From NCBI GenBank assembly GCA_033220425.1, contig CM065652.1, positions 2,976,001 to 3,040,000 of the forward strand: a stretch of 64,000 nt of DNA, read 5' to 3'. The notes under the pieces were generated by a model. That model ran no database searches and had not been told where the DNA came from. It was given only the letters and a program-made list of their open reading frames with translations. Made by a program: the position numbers and the translations under genes. Below are positions 31,427-42,328 of the stretch, piece after piece (within the stretch, counting starts at the first letter, position 1; every line of letters starts with the position of its first letter). Source of the DNA: Lepraria neglecta. Taxonomy: Eukaryota > Ascomycota > Lecanoromycetes > Lecanorales > Stereocaulaceae.

Positions 31427-31912
31427 GAGGAATAATGATGTATCGCCTTTCCCATTGCTGGATTTTGTCACTTGGCGCTTACCACCGTCGCCTCTATACC
31501 CGTCCAAGCCTTTCGATTCAACCTAGAGCCGACTTCCGCTGGGTCCGCGTCTCAGCGCCGACTTTTGGCGATGTAGATAATTCGCCGGATGTTGACTTCT
31601 TCAGAGTGGTACTAAAAGGATGTAATTACCGGCGCTTTTGAGAAATAAAAGATAGGACGTGAATAGCCGACTTGAAAAGATTCAGAAACAAAGTCGAAAT
31701 GCGACACCCAACATAACTATACAGAAGTAGAGTACAAAGAGTACCAGAAGTACCAGACAACGAATAAAAGAAAAGAGCAAAGGAATTATCGCTGCAAGTC
31801 ATCATCATTGTGGTCGTGATCGTCATCACGTATTGAACACTAGAACAATTACCCCACAAGATCCAAGCAACGGCGCAGCCCCAACTCCATCTATAATCCA
31901 CTGCTATGTTGA
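31427..31912. other. Intergenic region 5' of the secreted protein gene
   Basis: There is no supported coding sequence. A short CAT/CGT-rich simple stretch lies near 31800-31830. The interval is the promoter side of the secreted protein gene and the 3' side of the DUF7924-like gene. Confidence 0.45.
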
Positions 31913-33318
31913 TCATGTCGAAGCTGCGCCAACAACCGCCGAAAGCTTGCTCGATGGAAGTGACTGTCGGCTTTTGGCTGAACTAGCCTTGGATCCACGA
32001 CGCTTACGAACACTAGACGAGCTAGTATGGGGTGGCGTGATCCGGGATAACTCAAGACTTTCATGAATCCTCTCGATGGCTTGCATATCCGTGCGAATCC
32101 AGTCCAGTGCTTGATTCTTGACCCACTCCAAGGCATTGTGGATGCAACGGCGGGCTCCTCTAAAAGAGCTTCCAGTCGTATCGAGAAGGGACGAATTTTG
32201 GACCATTCTTCCATAGTACTTGAGAGCACCGTTTTTGGATCGGCCCGCCCAATAGCAGGACAATTGGACGGAGTTGGTGATCAATTCTATCCCATTACGT
32301 GCACGTTGTCGAAGAACGACTCTTCATTTTTGCATTTTTGAGGGCATAGAGATTAGACAGCATGGCAGCTCCGTTATGCAGGTTCTGGAGTCTTGCTACT
32401 CTCAGATTTCCACCATCGCCCTTCGCTTCAATGGTGAAAGGGGCCAAGCCAAGTGCGGAGCTCCGATGACTGGGCATACGAAGCTACGGAGTGACCGACA
32501 AGCTTTTGGGAATTCTTCTTCGAAGACGTCGGATCTCCAGCCAATCGTTCTGTCCGGCTTTGGAGTCGTCAAACTGGACTTCAACTCAGGACTGAGGCCA
32601 AGGGCACGCTTCCACAGTATGTTTGTAACGGTAAATGAAGCCTTATCCCTCTTTATCGCCTCAAGAGGGACAAGTTTGGGAAGTATATCTTCCACTGTTG
32701 CGCACTCATTTGTCGCGTCGATAATGTCTTGGCGAAGACTTTCGGCATCGCTGTCATTGGGTTCCGGGCTATCTCTGGGAGCGAGTATCGCTTTCCACAA
32801 TTCGAGTCCTCTCGGTAAGTCCTCACGCGTACCGTCGGCAAAATATATCCCTCGTTCTTTGAGCGCGGTACATACTCGGGGTCGTATGCGTTGATCGATG
32901 AAACTGTTACCACTGACAGAAGGCTTTCTTCGTACACAGACGACATGCCAGAGTTTTGGGAACCTGCAGAGTGTGTGCTCTCGTTGAGTTGGTGGAGGGT
33001 TTCTTTAGTCAATGGGAGAAGTTGCGACGATCCTGAAGCAGACCCAGAAGCAGCTGGAACGGCACTGGGTCTAGTAATCTGGCTTCAGTGATCCGAGCTA
33101 TCCTGCTTGCTGTCGTGGCTCCGATTTGTGACCCCCCGTCGCTTGGGAATTTTGTGATGAGAGCTTGGCGGATCTTGTTTGGTATCTTTAGCTATGCCTA
33201 GCTGTAATGATGCAGACTTTGCTTTTTTAGGTGGTCTGCGTTCAATGCTACCGTGAGAAGCGGCCTTTCGTCGTTTCTTACGGACACTCTCATTGGGAGG
33301 AGGACTTCTTATAGACAT
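31913..33318 (-). pseudogene. DUF7924 / PD-(D/E)XK nuclease-like fungal protein with multiple frameshifts
   Basis: The protein can be followed through all three minus frames: a basic N-terminus (VRKKRRKAASHGSIERRPPK), LKERGIYFADGTREDLPRGL, then PFTIEAKGDGGNLRVARLQN, NLHNGAAMLSNLYAL, ESFFDNVHVMG, SNGALKYYGRM-like sequence, and a C-terminal ARRCIHNALEWVKNQALDWI. The IEAK motif and overall order fit the fungal DUF7924 family, related to restriction-endonuclease-like nucleases. Breaks: a TGA after SSDH near 33085, and frame changes near 32873, at 32436-32438, 32327-32331 and 32291-32293. Each frame change is explained by one base missing from a homopolymer (TT, T4, A6, G4). It is either a recent pseudogene or intact with consensus errors. 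Confidence 0.6.
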
Positions 33319-34335
33319 CGTTTCGGTTTTCTGACACCCAAACAACCAAAGCCGAAACAGAGAAAAGCAGTGCAGAATGAGCGCGAAGCAAAGGCTGAGC
33401 CATCACCCAACTAAATCCAGGTGTGGGAAGCGTTGAGTTTCAGAAGGCCCGAAAACGCAAAGAATTCGCGGAACAGCCTTGAGGGAAGCCTGCCTTCTTC
33501 TCTCAATGAGGAAAGTTGCAAGGCGCGGCGTCTCATGTAGGGTGCAGTTAACCCTGTAAGAAAGTGGGGGCCATGTGCGAGAACTTGGATGACTCCCTGC
33601 CAACCAATATTATCAGTTAGATCCGAAGACGAAAAGAATAGAATTGGTATAATCAGTTGCGAGGCTAGACAATCATTGAGATGGGCGGTGAGCTGAACTT
33701 ACCAAGCAGATCTTGCCCTTTATCATGAGGTTCTGCGCCCGAAACAAGCCCAACGTCGCTATCGATATACCCTACAAACAGTACCCAAAAGCTCCAGACA
33801 CAGTATTACAATTGCTGTTTTTCAAACAGTGACAAGTATCGTAGCTTATGGTGAATTTACAGACCAAGCAGTGATATCGCTGGGATTAATAGAATAAGCC
33901 AATCATAGTACCGCGTTAAGCGCCGTAATTCAAATTGCTACAGCTCAGAACCAAAAGTTCCGAAATGTTCGAGAATGATGTGAGAGGAATCTGTTCCAAA
34001 GACATGTGCTACAGGTGAACGTTCCGATCTGACGAAAAGCATTGATCTCAGTACGCGAAAGTATTTCCAACCACCGTGGCTCGTTTGTCCTGCAGCTTTC
34101 ATGACTCTCGAAAGGGTCTGGCAGTATGAAACAGCGGGTTCCCATCATTGGTACTGTGATAATCGTGCGTTCGCTTCTAATCACTATTATTCTTTGCTCA
34201 TACTTTACTATCCCCTCCCCCCAATGCGCTCTATATACAATTACAGACCCAACTCCGGATGGCAATGCGAGAAACAATTTAACATCTCATATCCCTGAGT
34301 TGAATACTGTCAGTCTTCCGGAACCCAGGATGATT
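33319..34335. other. Intergenic region
   Basis: About 1 kb lies between the DUF7924-like gene start and the PAP2 gene stop. No convincing frames; no RNA gene or repeat is recognised. Confidence 0.45.
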
Positions 34336-35596
34336 TCACCGAAGTGGTCGTTGACTGGAGCCGCTCCCTCCTGCCGTTCCAGGATAGTCGTCTAAATGGA
34401 TCCCTTCACTTCCATCGCCAGTCTTATATGGCCTAACAGGGTTATTTCCCGCTGTGCCTCCTACTCCATCAGGCCCATTTTCAAGATCCATGGGACGTCT
34501 GCTATGGGACTCCTCGTTACTAATGTAGGTAAGGACTCCAATGCCTCTACCGAATGCTCTATCGGAGGATCTTGGAGCCCAAGCCCAACCTCCGCCTCGG
34601 CTGATGGGAAGATGATACCAGCGGAACCCAAGCCATGCACTGGCGACTCCCAAAATCGCACCAGATATGATGTCGAAGCCATGATGGTAAAAGTCTGAGT
34701 ATCTTGTCGAAGAGACGTATATGGCAAGGCCAATAGGGATCAGAGGGAATGCAAGGAGGTATGTAGGAGCCGCGGCCGCTTGTTTGCGTGGAGCGATAGC
34801 GTTGGGACTGATATTGTGGTAGTTGAGGAAGGGTATGGTTATTGCTAATTTGGCACAGAGGAACAGAGCCAAATAGGTCAATCCTGCGAACGAAACTGGG
34901 ACTGCGTATTAGCTTCGCCCTCTATGAATAGGGAAGCTCCAATCAGTGACTCACACGACGAATGTCCGCTTGGGAAACTTCTAAATCCATCATCCAGCGT
35001 GGATCCTGGATTGCGACAGATGGTCCAGGAGACAAGATTGATACCCTCGTCAACCTGATTGCCAATTCCTCCAACAGCACTGCTCAGTAGGCGTGATGTA
35101 TCTGGATCACACCGAGCGAGAAGATCAGGTCTTGGTTTGCCGACGAGGTTCTTCGTTCCGTCTGTGATGAAGAAAGCAATTGCCAGCGAGAGCGCGAGAC
35201 CCATCCAGCCTGCGTTCCATTCCCAAAGCTTGCGTTTCAGGAGCTTTGTCTTCGAAGATGCCTTGCCAGTATTTGGACCAACTCCTATGAAAATACAAAC
35301 AAGGAAGACGATCACAGCTGGGATGACTAGGCCAATAACAACAAGGAGGCCTGTTGAAACTTTCTCCTTTGAGACGTAAGGGTAGGAAATGTTAGGATTC
35401 GTGAGGTCGAAAGGACGCTTGTTTGGAGTGATGTCTGAGAACGCAGCACCGACTGCAGCGATGGCTCTGTTAAAAAATTAGCTTGTCGCCCAACAAGAAG
35501 TGGAGTAGAAATAGGACTCTTTTACATTATTATAATCCAGTCGATGATGTATGACAGCACCAATCGCTTAGAAAAGCGTCTTGTTCCGGACGCCAT
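34336..35596 (-). CDS. PAP2-family lipid phosphate phosphatase (DPP1/LPP-like)
   Basis: Three exons, 35526-35596, 34955-35466 and 34336-34895, encode 380 residues. Introns are about 59 bp, with GTAAAA and GTGAGT donors. All three PAP2 motifs are present: KNLVGKPRP (K-X6-RP, about residue 129), FPSGHSS (about 187, completed across intron 2 as GHSSFSFAGLTYLALF) and TRYSDFYHHGFD (R-X5-H-X3-D). Six hydrophobic segments fit a multi-pass membrane enzyme that dephosphorylates diacylglycerol pyrophosphate or phosphatidate, as in yeast DPP1. The C-terminal tail is hydrophilic. It is divergent from the acid phosphatase gene with 393 bp between starts. Confidence 0.9.
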
Positions 35597-35989
35597 GCTT
35601 GATCCAAACACCGGGTATGGTTCAAGAAAGACTGTACCGAGAAAATACACAGTGTTGGATTAAAAAATAATTGAAAACAGAAATGCAGGCGCGAGGAGGA
35701 AGTATGATTGTCTTGTGCACAGATACTAAATTTGGCGTCGGCGCTTGGCTCTTCTTGGCAAGCTCGGCCGAGCTTCGGTGGCGAACCTTTTCTTTCCCGT
35801 AGTCGACAGCTGACGCGTAAGGTAAGTATTAAACGGAGTTTTAGGAGTCTCTTTTAACCGTTGATCTAAGTATGGAGACTGACTTCGTCTATGATATTGT
35901 CTAAGTCTCTGAATCTTCGTAATCGTGGCTGAAATCGCTTCGCTATTCAAATGACCAGTTGGCTTGGCGACTCCGAGCTATCAACAATG
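35597..35989. promoter_or_regulatory. Divergent promoter interval (PAP2 phosphatase / acid phosphatase)
   Basis: 393 bp lie between two divergent starts, both phosphate-releasing enzymes. I see no certain phosphate-response element, so co-regulation is only a possibility. Confidence 0.4.
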
Positions 35990-37460
35990 ATGAATCTCAT
36001 GCATCTATATAGACTTTTCACCATTCTTTATATAGCTTTGAAAGCTCCTTTATCACTAGGTGCGGCTGTCATCCCGGGCAAAGCCTTTGATCGCTTTATC
36101 ACAATTTGGTTGGAGAACGAGGCTAGTTCAGCCTCTCTTTGATTGAACCACAAACGACTTATTCACGTTGTAGGATTTCACTCCAATAACACAGAATGCA
36201 GACTATCAGGACTTGTCGAAGCAAGGGATACTCCTTACCTCTTACTACGCTTTGACGCATCCGTCGCAGCCTAATTATATCGCCTCTGTTGGAGGAGATT
36301 ACTTCGGCCTTGACAACGACAATGATGTCCAAATACCAGAGAACGTTTTGACGGTTGTTGACCTTTTCGAGTCGAAGGGCATTGCATGGAAGGAGTATAT
36401 GGAGAGCATCCCTAGTCCGGGGTACACAGGCACAGCGACGACCAACAGCTCTGACCATAATGCCTACGCTCGAAAGCACAAGTATGTTCCTTAGCTTAAT
36501 GCAATCATCGTCAAGGCTCCTATTAAAAGATAACACAGCCCATTGGTGAGCTTCGCCAGTGTCACAAATAATCAGTCTCGGTCGGAGAATATTGTTCCAT
36601 TTGACCAATTTGAGAGTGACTTGTCGTCGAAAAGCCTTCCTCAATGGGTGAGAACTTCTCTGTACATGGCGTGGCGGCTGACTTACGGAATCTAGATGCA
36701 CATGTCCCCTAACATGTCAGATGACGGACATGACACAGGGCTTGCCTACGGCGTTGCGTGGTCTAGAACCTTTCTCTCCCCTCTGCTGGCGAACAGCTAC
36801 TTCACCAATCGAACGCTTATTCTACTAACATTAGATGAAAGTGCGACGTACTCTGAGCCAAATAAGGTTGCTTCTCTTCTACTCGGAGACATACCCTCCA
36901 ACCTCAAAGGCACAACTGACGACACTTTCTACACGCACTACTCAATTTTGTCTACTTTGGAAAACAACTTTGGACTCCCCAACCTAGGCCGCTATGATGT
37001 GGGAGCAAGTGTCTTCCAAATCGTTGCCAACACGACCGGGTACCGAAACCAGGACGTGGTTGACGTAGCCAACGTGCGCCTCAATCAGAGCTACCCAGGA
37101 TACCTAAACAGCCAGAGCAAGTTGCCAATACCTACGCCAAACATGGAGCTAGTTGGCGCTGGAGGCCAAGGCGTCCTTTCCACCATTGCAGACGTTTGGG
37201 TCAATGGCACAGGATGCAGCAGCTTCTCCACGCCATACAATGGATCTGGCCAAGTCTTCGACTCTATCTCGCCACCTGTGTCTTCGGACGTTCCGACGGG
37301 ATTGAAAGCGAGCGCGAGTACTACTGCCTGTGCAGCAAGTGGCCAGAGTACAAGCAAGTCAGATGGAAGCTCGATCCGAAGGGAGTGGTTCTCCCGAAAG
37401 GGGGTTCTATGGTCATTGGTCATGCTGGAAGCATTGAGCATCGTTTCGACCCTGATATGA
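35990..37460 (+). CDS. Secreted phosphoesterase-family acid phosphatase, probably GPI-anchored
   Basis: Four exons, 35990-36121, 36174-36481, 36539-36647 and 36696-37460, encode 437 residues. The N-terminus (MNLMHLYRLFTILYIALKAP) is a signal peptide. Phosphoesterase-family landmarks are FDRFITIWLENEDF, HPSQPNYIASVGGDYFGLDN, MHMSPNMSDDGHDTG and NRTLILLTLDES. Several N-glycosylation sites (NNS, NQS, NGT) occur. The C-terminus has a Ser-rich stretch and a hydrophobic end (VLWSLVMLEALSIVSTLI), consistent with a GPI signal. Family members release phosphate from organic esters outside the cell. Intron 1 (36122-36173) begins GCTAGT, not GT, so it is a GC-AG intron or a damaged donor; family similarity (LENE|DF) requires the splice. 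Alternative starts at 35951, 35987 or 35999 are possible. Confidence 0.85.
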
Positions 37461-37808
37461 TCAATAAGTCTGATTACTCTTGTAGTTTATCAGCATGCAG
37501 TATTACTAGAAGAGGGGAAAGGAGCTCCGCGGGCAATGATAGAGCAGCAACTCTCGTTGACGTACTTTGATGTTTGTTGCGGGGGCCATTTTGCATAGCG
37601 ATCGTAAATTGGGCTTATGGTCTGGACTATGCTGCCATTGAAGTGAAGAAAGAGCGATCCTGTGAACCAATTGCCGGATTGAAAGCCTTGCGAGGAAGTT
37701 GCCTTCCGAAATCGCTCTAGTCAAGCGCTTTTGTTTACGCAAGCGAGTTTTCCCACTTCCTCACCTCACTTCTACACTCGAGGTCAATCCTCCCCCCAAA
37801 ATTCGTCC
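37461..37808. other. Intergenic region
   Basis: 348 bp without a supported feature. It contains the 3' side of the acid phosphatase gene and the 5' side of the Cys-rich gene. Confidence 0.45.
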
Positions 37809-39572
37809 ATGAGCCCCCAGCCAGCAAGAGTCTACAAAGTCAACAAGGTACGATTTCATCTCTTGCAATTCCTTCCGCAAGGCCTATGTTGACCTCACAT
37901 AGCGAAATCGGCAAGACGATCAGCACTTGTTCAGGCCAGTAGTCATCACAGTCAGGATGCCGCCAGCCCGTTCTTATCTGACAGCAAAGCTCGTGAATGC
38001 ACAGGCGATTGGAGAGGAATTTCGGCAAACCATGGTGGAGAGTATGACGAAGCCCATTTTCGAGCCTGAATTGGCAATGACCCAAGGTGAATCTATGCCC
38101 TCTGTTCCATGAGACTGAACTTGAGCATTCATGGCTTACACGTTGTTATCGAAGGTGAACCCAGTCGGATCAAGATCCCATTTTCATCTACACCGGATAG
38201 ATATCGTCGGCGAGTGACACCGAAGAACGGAGGTCTCAGCCGCGAAGATCTTTATAGGGGTCGTCCAATTGCTCCCCACATCTCGGGTCTCGATGAAGAT
38301 CAGCTTTCGAATAAGGCGGCCGTCGTGTCCAACGATGATACTGAGATTGAGACGACGAAGCTGTCTCGCGAAAATCTGCTCGCGTTCGGAGGCTGCCATC
38401 AACTCGAGGATCTAGAGAGCCTTTCTGATGACACCGATGACACTGAAGATGAATGTTGTTCAAATACATCGTTAGAAATTTGTTGCTCTACGACTTCTCA
38501 GTTGACGACCATCTCCTTGAAGAAACAAGCTCTTATCGAGACCTCGCTTGCCTACAGCAACGAGTCTCGTTATGCACCTTCTTCAAGTTCAGCTGAGGCA
38601 CAGGGCCCAACCAACGACCGCTGTCCCATATGCAGCGGCAGGTACTCCGAGAATCTAGCACGAATACAGACCGAGTGCTGTGGTCGCTCCTTGTGCGAGC
38701 TCTGTCATGACGATGAGCTAGGAACGCCAGAAAAATGTTGCGGTTGCGAGCGAGAGCAACCATCAGCAATTTCTGTACAGTCAGCGGCAGACTCTGAGGC
38801 TGAGAAGTATCTCGTGCATAATGCAAGAGCCCCAGAGTCGTATCCGAGTAAGTACGAACTAGAGGAAAGAATTGATGTCTCACATGACTAGATCTGACTG
38901 AGCCCACAGTAGAGACTCCTTCTACGAATTCTTTGGCGGACTGGCGGGCCGCCCAAGAGTTGTCGCCGTACCTGTCTGATGCATCATCCGAAGAGAGTCA
39001 TCTTACGACCTGTGATATACGTGGTGATAGAGCCTGCTATCTATACAACACCAACCCGTCCTTCTATCAGCCTGAGAAAATAAGGCTGTGGGGAACTTGG
39101 AAGGCGCAATGGAGTATTTTTTTGCGCTCTACGAGGGGCTAGCGTTGGATATCACAGACAGAGAAAGGGTTAGAATCATGGGAGAGATAAACACACGGTC
39201 GAACGGTAAGCTGCTCTAGTTGACGTCCAATTTACAGATATCCTAACCTTTCAAGCATTGATGGCTAGTCAACAAGACCTCGTGGACACAGATCCCAGCG
39301 GCTCATTCGGTACGGATATCAACCCACGCCCAAGAGTGGAGCTTGAGGACGAAGCCCGCAGGGTCAGCTCACCCTCCGCCGAGGAACAATGTGAATCCTG
39401 TGGTACATTGCGAGTAAAAGCCCAAGCTACGATGAATGCCCTATTGGATACGATCGAGCCGGAAGATGACTCGGTGCCGCCGTTTTTCGCCAACGGAAAT
39501 TGTGGAACCTGTGTGATGTACAGAGCTAAGACGAAGGAAGCTATGGATGCATTATTGGAGCAGCTGAGGTAA
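37809..39572 (+). pseudogene. Cys-rich RING-like protein gene with two apparent single-base frameshifts
   Basis: Proposed exons: 37809-37847, 37908-38850, 38909-39213 and about 39256-39572. Exon 2 begins RNRQDDQHLFRPVVITVRMP and continues LVNAQAIGEEFRQTMVES. Near 38107 the frame changes, so that MPSVP is followed by MRLNLSIHGLHVVIEGEPSR. A Cys-rich module (CPICSGRYSENLARIQTECC, then GRSLCELC and KCCGCERE, about 38623-38751) resembles a RING or similar zinc-binding domain of ubiquitin ligases, but spacing is not canonical. The distal exon changes frame at the A run 39077-39080 to give GNLEGAMEYFFALYEGLALD. The last exon has two CxxC pairs (CESCGTL, CGTCVMY). One added base in each run would restore a continuous protein, so this may be an intact gene with sequence errors. 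I do not know its function. Confidence 0.5.
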
Positions 39573-40694
39573 TATGAAAGAGTCACTACCAGCGCGAGAG
39601 AGACAGGTTGAGATTGAACATTGGCTTGAATGAATCTTGTACAAATGCTGGAATGGAGGGATGTCAAAAAGCTATCAAGCAAGGCAGATGGACTGGTATT
39701 TCAAGCGATGGAGGCGTGATTGTTCGGAAAAGTAGGGAGTAACGGGGCAGATTGTTCTATGCGGGAAGGGATAGTTTTTACGCCAAGTCGTACTCATAAT
39801 CGGATGAGATCGTGCCCAGCTTCAGGCGTCAGGAATGTACGGCTGTACTTCAGGGTCGTTTCGGCACACAAACACACTCTTTCGTATCTATTCAGATAGC
39901 ATAGTCATGAATGCAACAAAGCTTGTCTTTACCTAAGGTCTTGCATTGTTTTATCAAAGTATACCCAGCACGTTTGACCAGTCCCTACCACCCGCTCATC
40001 CCTCTTACAACCCCGTCCTACATCCCATTAATCTCTCGAAACACAACGCCTGTTTTCACATTCGCCCCACAACCGCATATCCCTATTCATCTAGACTCAT
40101 AGCTCTTGTATACCGCGCCACCCTACCACTCCCACCACTCCCACTGCATTACCTCACGGGCACCGTGTCCACCGCGAAGGGTAGCCAAAGATTATGGTCG
40201 GGTGTTCTCGCACATCGAGAAGGATCTGATTCCACTGGTAAGTGGGAAAGCGTTCAGTGGACTGTACGAGACAACAAGTATGGTTGCCTCGAGAAATGCA
40301 AGGAGGGCGGTCTCGTTCAATAGTCCGCTCTCTTTGTTAAGCACTTCCAGGCCGGACTGGTGATGCAACTGCGAGTTACTAGCGGAAGTTGGTGGTAGAG
40401 GGATGAACGAGAAGAGCGGAAGATGTGAGGTCGTGGATGTCTGGGGAGTGTGGTTCATTGGTGAAGGGAGGGGGAAGCGGAGGTTCGGTATGTATTCAGT
40501 GGGTAGGAATGTATGAATTCAAAGCGTGATATTGGAGCGTGGGAGAGAAGGTTTCACGAGAGAATAATTGATCAATTGAATAATATTATGAACCAAAGCA
40601 TGAAGCGAAACCTGTCCCTGTGGATTCCAAGGCTTTCAAAGACATTTGCGAATGCTAGCAACTGAAGCACCTGCTTCGAGCATACCAATAGACA
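39573..40694. other. Intergenic region with an unassigned open frame
   Basis: A plus-strand frame at 40106-40363 (85 codons, ending LLSTSRPDW) has a composition close to coding but no family I recognise. It may be an exon of an unrecognised small gene. Nothing else is supported in this 1.1 kb. Confidence 0.3.
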
Positions 40695-41521
40695 CTACTC
40701 CGGCGATGGGACCCGAATTGTGTAAGTCCTGTATACTTCTGGACGTCCCGGGAAGCGGACCATAGGAGGTGGCGACGGTGAGGCTTCTAGAGAAGTTGCC
40801 GACGATGCGGTTTCTTCAGAATTTCCCTGCAGTGTCCTTGGAGAATAAGGGTCCAATGGGTCGGGGTGGCAAGTGTAAAACGAGGGGAATGGGTAAAGTC
40901 TCGACGGTGGGCGTTGAGAATTCGCCGACGGTGTGGTTTGCGAAGGGCCGGGGACCTGAGGACGTGGACCTGGTGCGCGGTTAGCAGTGGGTTGTGCGCT
41001 CGTTGGCTTGTCTCCGGGCCATCTCCTTATGAAGCGTTCCGTCCAATTGACCACTGAGGAACATTCCATCTGCCTGATGATCTTCCAATTTGGCCCTTCT
41101 CGAGTCCAATGAATCAAGCTTGTTCCCCGCACCGTCAGCATCTGGCCGGTAGGGATCCCTGGCAAGCTGGGCTCAGGCGAAGTGTGGAGAAAGTCGTACT
41201 CCCATTCCCAAGCGGAGAAGTCTCGGTTTCCTGAGACGTCGCGCGTTTTCAGTCGCACGTCCAGCTGTTCGATCATGAGTTTAACGAATGGGGGAGGATG
41301 GGGATGTTGGGAATTCCATAATTGAAAGGGTGGAAGTCCGGATCTATATCTGTTGTCGCGTAAGTAAGAGCTGGCGAATGGCTGACCTATCTTGGCTTAC
41401 AGTGTTGGGAAGAGGCGGCATGGCTTGAATAGAATGACGTGAGCATGCCGATGTCGCTGTTGTTGTATGCGTTCGCAAGGGTTTGCACCCAAGAGGTGAC
41501 TTCAGGATCCGTTGCAGACAT
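40695..41521 (-). pseudogene. SnoaL/NTF2-like protein gene with one apparent frameshift
   Basis: Exon 1 (41401-41521) encodes MSATDPEVTSWVQTLANAYN, NSDIGMLTSFYSSHAA. A 57-bp GTAAGC...TAG intron follows. Exon 2 (40695-41343) begins PDFHPFNYGIPNIP, then the frame changes at the 4-G run 41300-41303 to FVKLMIEQLDVRLKTRDVSG, NRDFSAWEWEYDFLHTSPEP, MLTVRGTSLIHWTREGPNWK and a Pro-rich tail. The cone-shaped NTF2/SnoaL fold (short helix, helix, then antiparallel strands with WEWEYDF) suits polyketide-cyclase-like or stress proteins of about 130 residues, with an added disordered C-terminus. One extra base in the run would give one continuous protein. It is either a recent frameshift or a consensus error. 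Confidence 0.55.
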
Positions 41522-42328
41522 GTCTGATAGAGAGGAATACCTGATAGAGAGGGATATAGCTTTTTTGATGTAGTCGATGAGATTGGAACAAAAACCGAAA
41601 AGTCTGAACTTCGGAAAGATCTAATATCCCCTGGGGCAGCACTTGCTTTCTTGGAGAACATCTCGAGCGTAGTATGAGAAGGCAACACCCCGCGACGACG
41701 CCAACTACTAGATTTATGCTCTATTTTTGGGTGGTCATTGCCCAAAAGCCTAGAGAGAGGGGGGATGGGAAGGAAAGCCGGATTGAGCCTTCCTGCTCAG
41801 CGAGAGCCAGGTTTGAAGCCAACATGTGACCGAAGGGAACTATCGAGTTGACAACTGTGTCACTGTCCGGTTTAGGGTAGTACTTTATTCTCAGGAAAAT
41901 TGGGCACCTTGCCCCCGTCTCCCAAGGTCAATTTGCCCCAGAAACCTGTACAACTGGACACTCGGCTTGCGAAAGTCTTATTCTAAGTATAAGGTCTAGG
42001 TAGAGCAGGTGTTTTTTTTGTTGAGTTTCGGCGTACTTTTTTCTGGTATCTTAGGAACAATAGTGGGTTCTGTACTAGGTGGAGCTGCAACTTTGGTGGC
42101 CCCAAGTCGATGCGGCTTGGCTGGCTAGGCTCAATTCGGTAAGCGCACATCTCTATCTCATCATGCTCCAAGACTGACCACCATCCTTCAGCTGTACAGA
42201 CACCATAACATCTCAGCTCGGCAATCCAGTCTAGCCAAACAGTCGCTTGCAAAAACATCTATTCGACTGGCTACTCTGGGCATCCTAACTCGAGCCCTGG
42301 GTGGGCAGACCAGATCGTGGCCACAGCC
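41522..42328. promoter_or_regulatory. Intergenic region, divergent 5' flanks (SnoaL-like / VPH1)
   Basis: 807 bp with no coding support. It must contain the promoters of the SnoaL-like gene (minus) and the V-ATPase gene (plus). An A/T-rich run and a pyrimidine run precede the VPH1 start. Confidence 0.4.

Noticed and set aside
34396-34698. Plus-strand open frame opposite the PAP2 gene
   Set aside because: It is the antisense shadow of a well-supported three-exon gene.
39911-40363. Two overlapping plus-strand frames as a small gene
   Set aside because: Neither has a recognisable domain or clean splice signals. They are mentioned only as an unassigned open frame.
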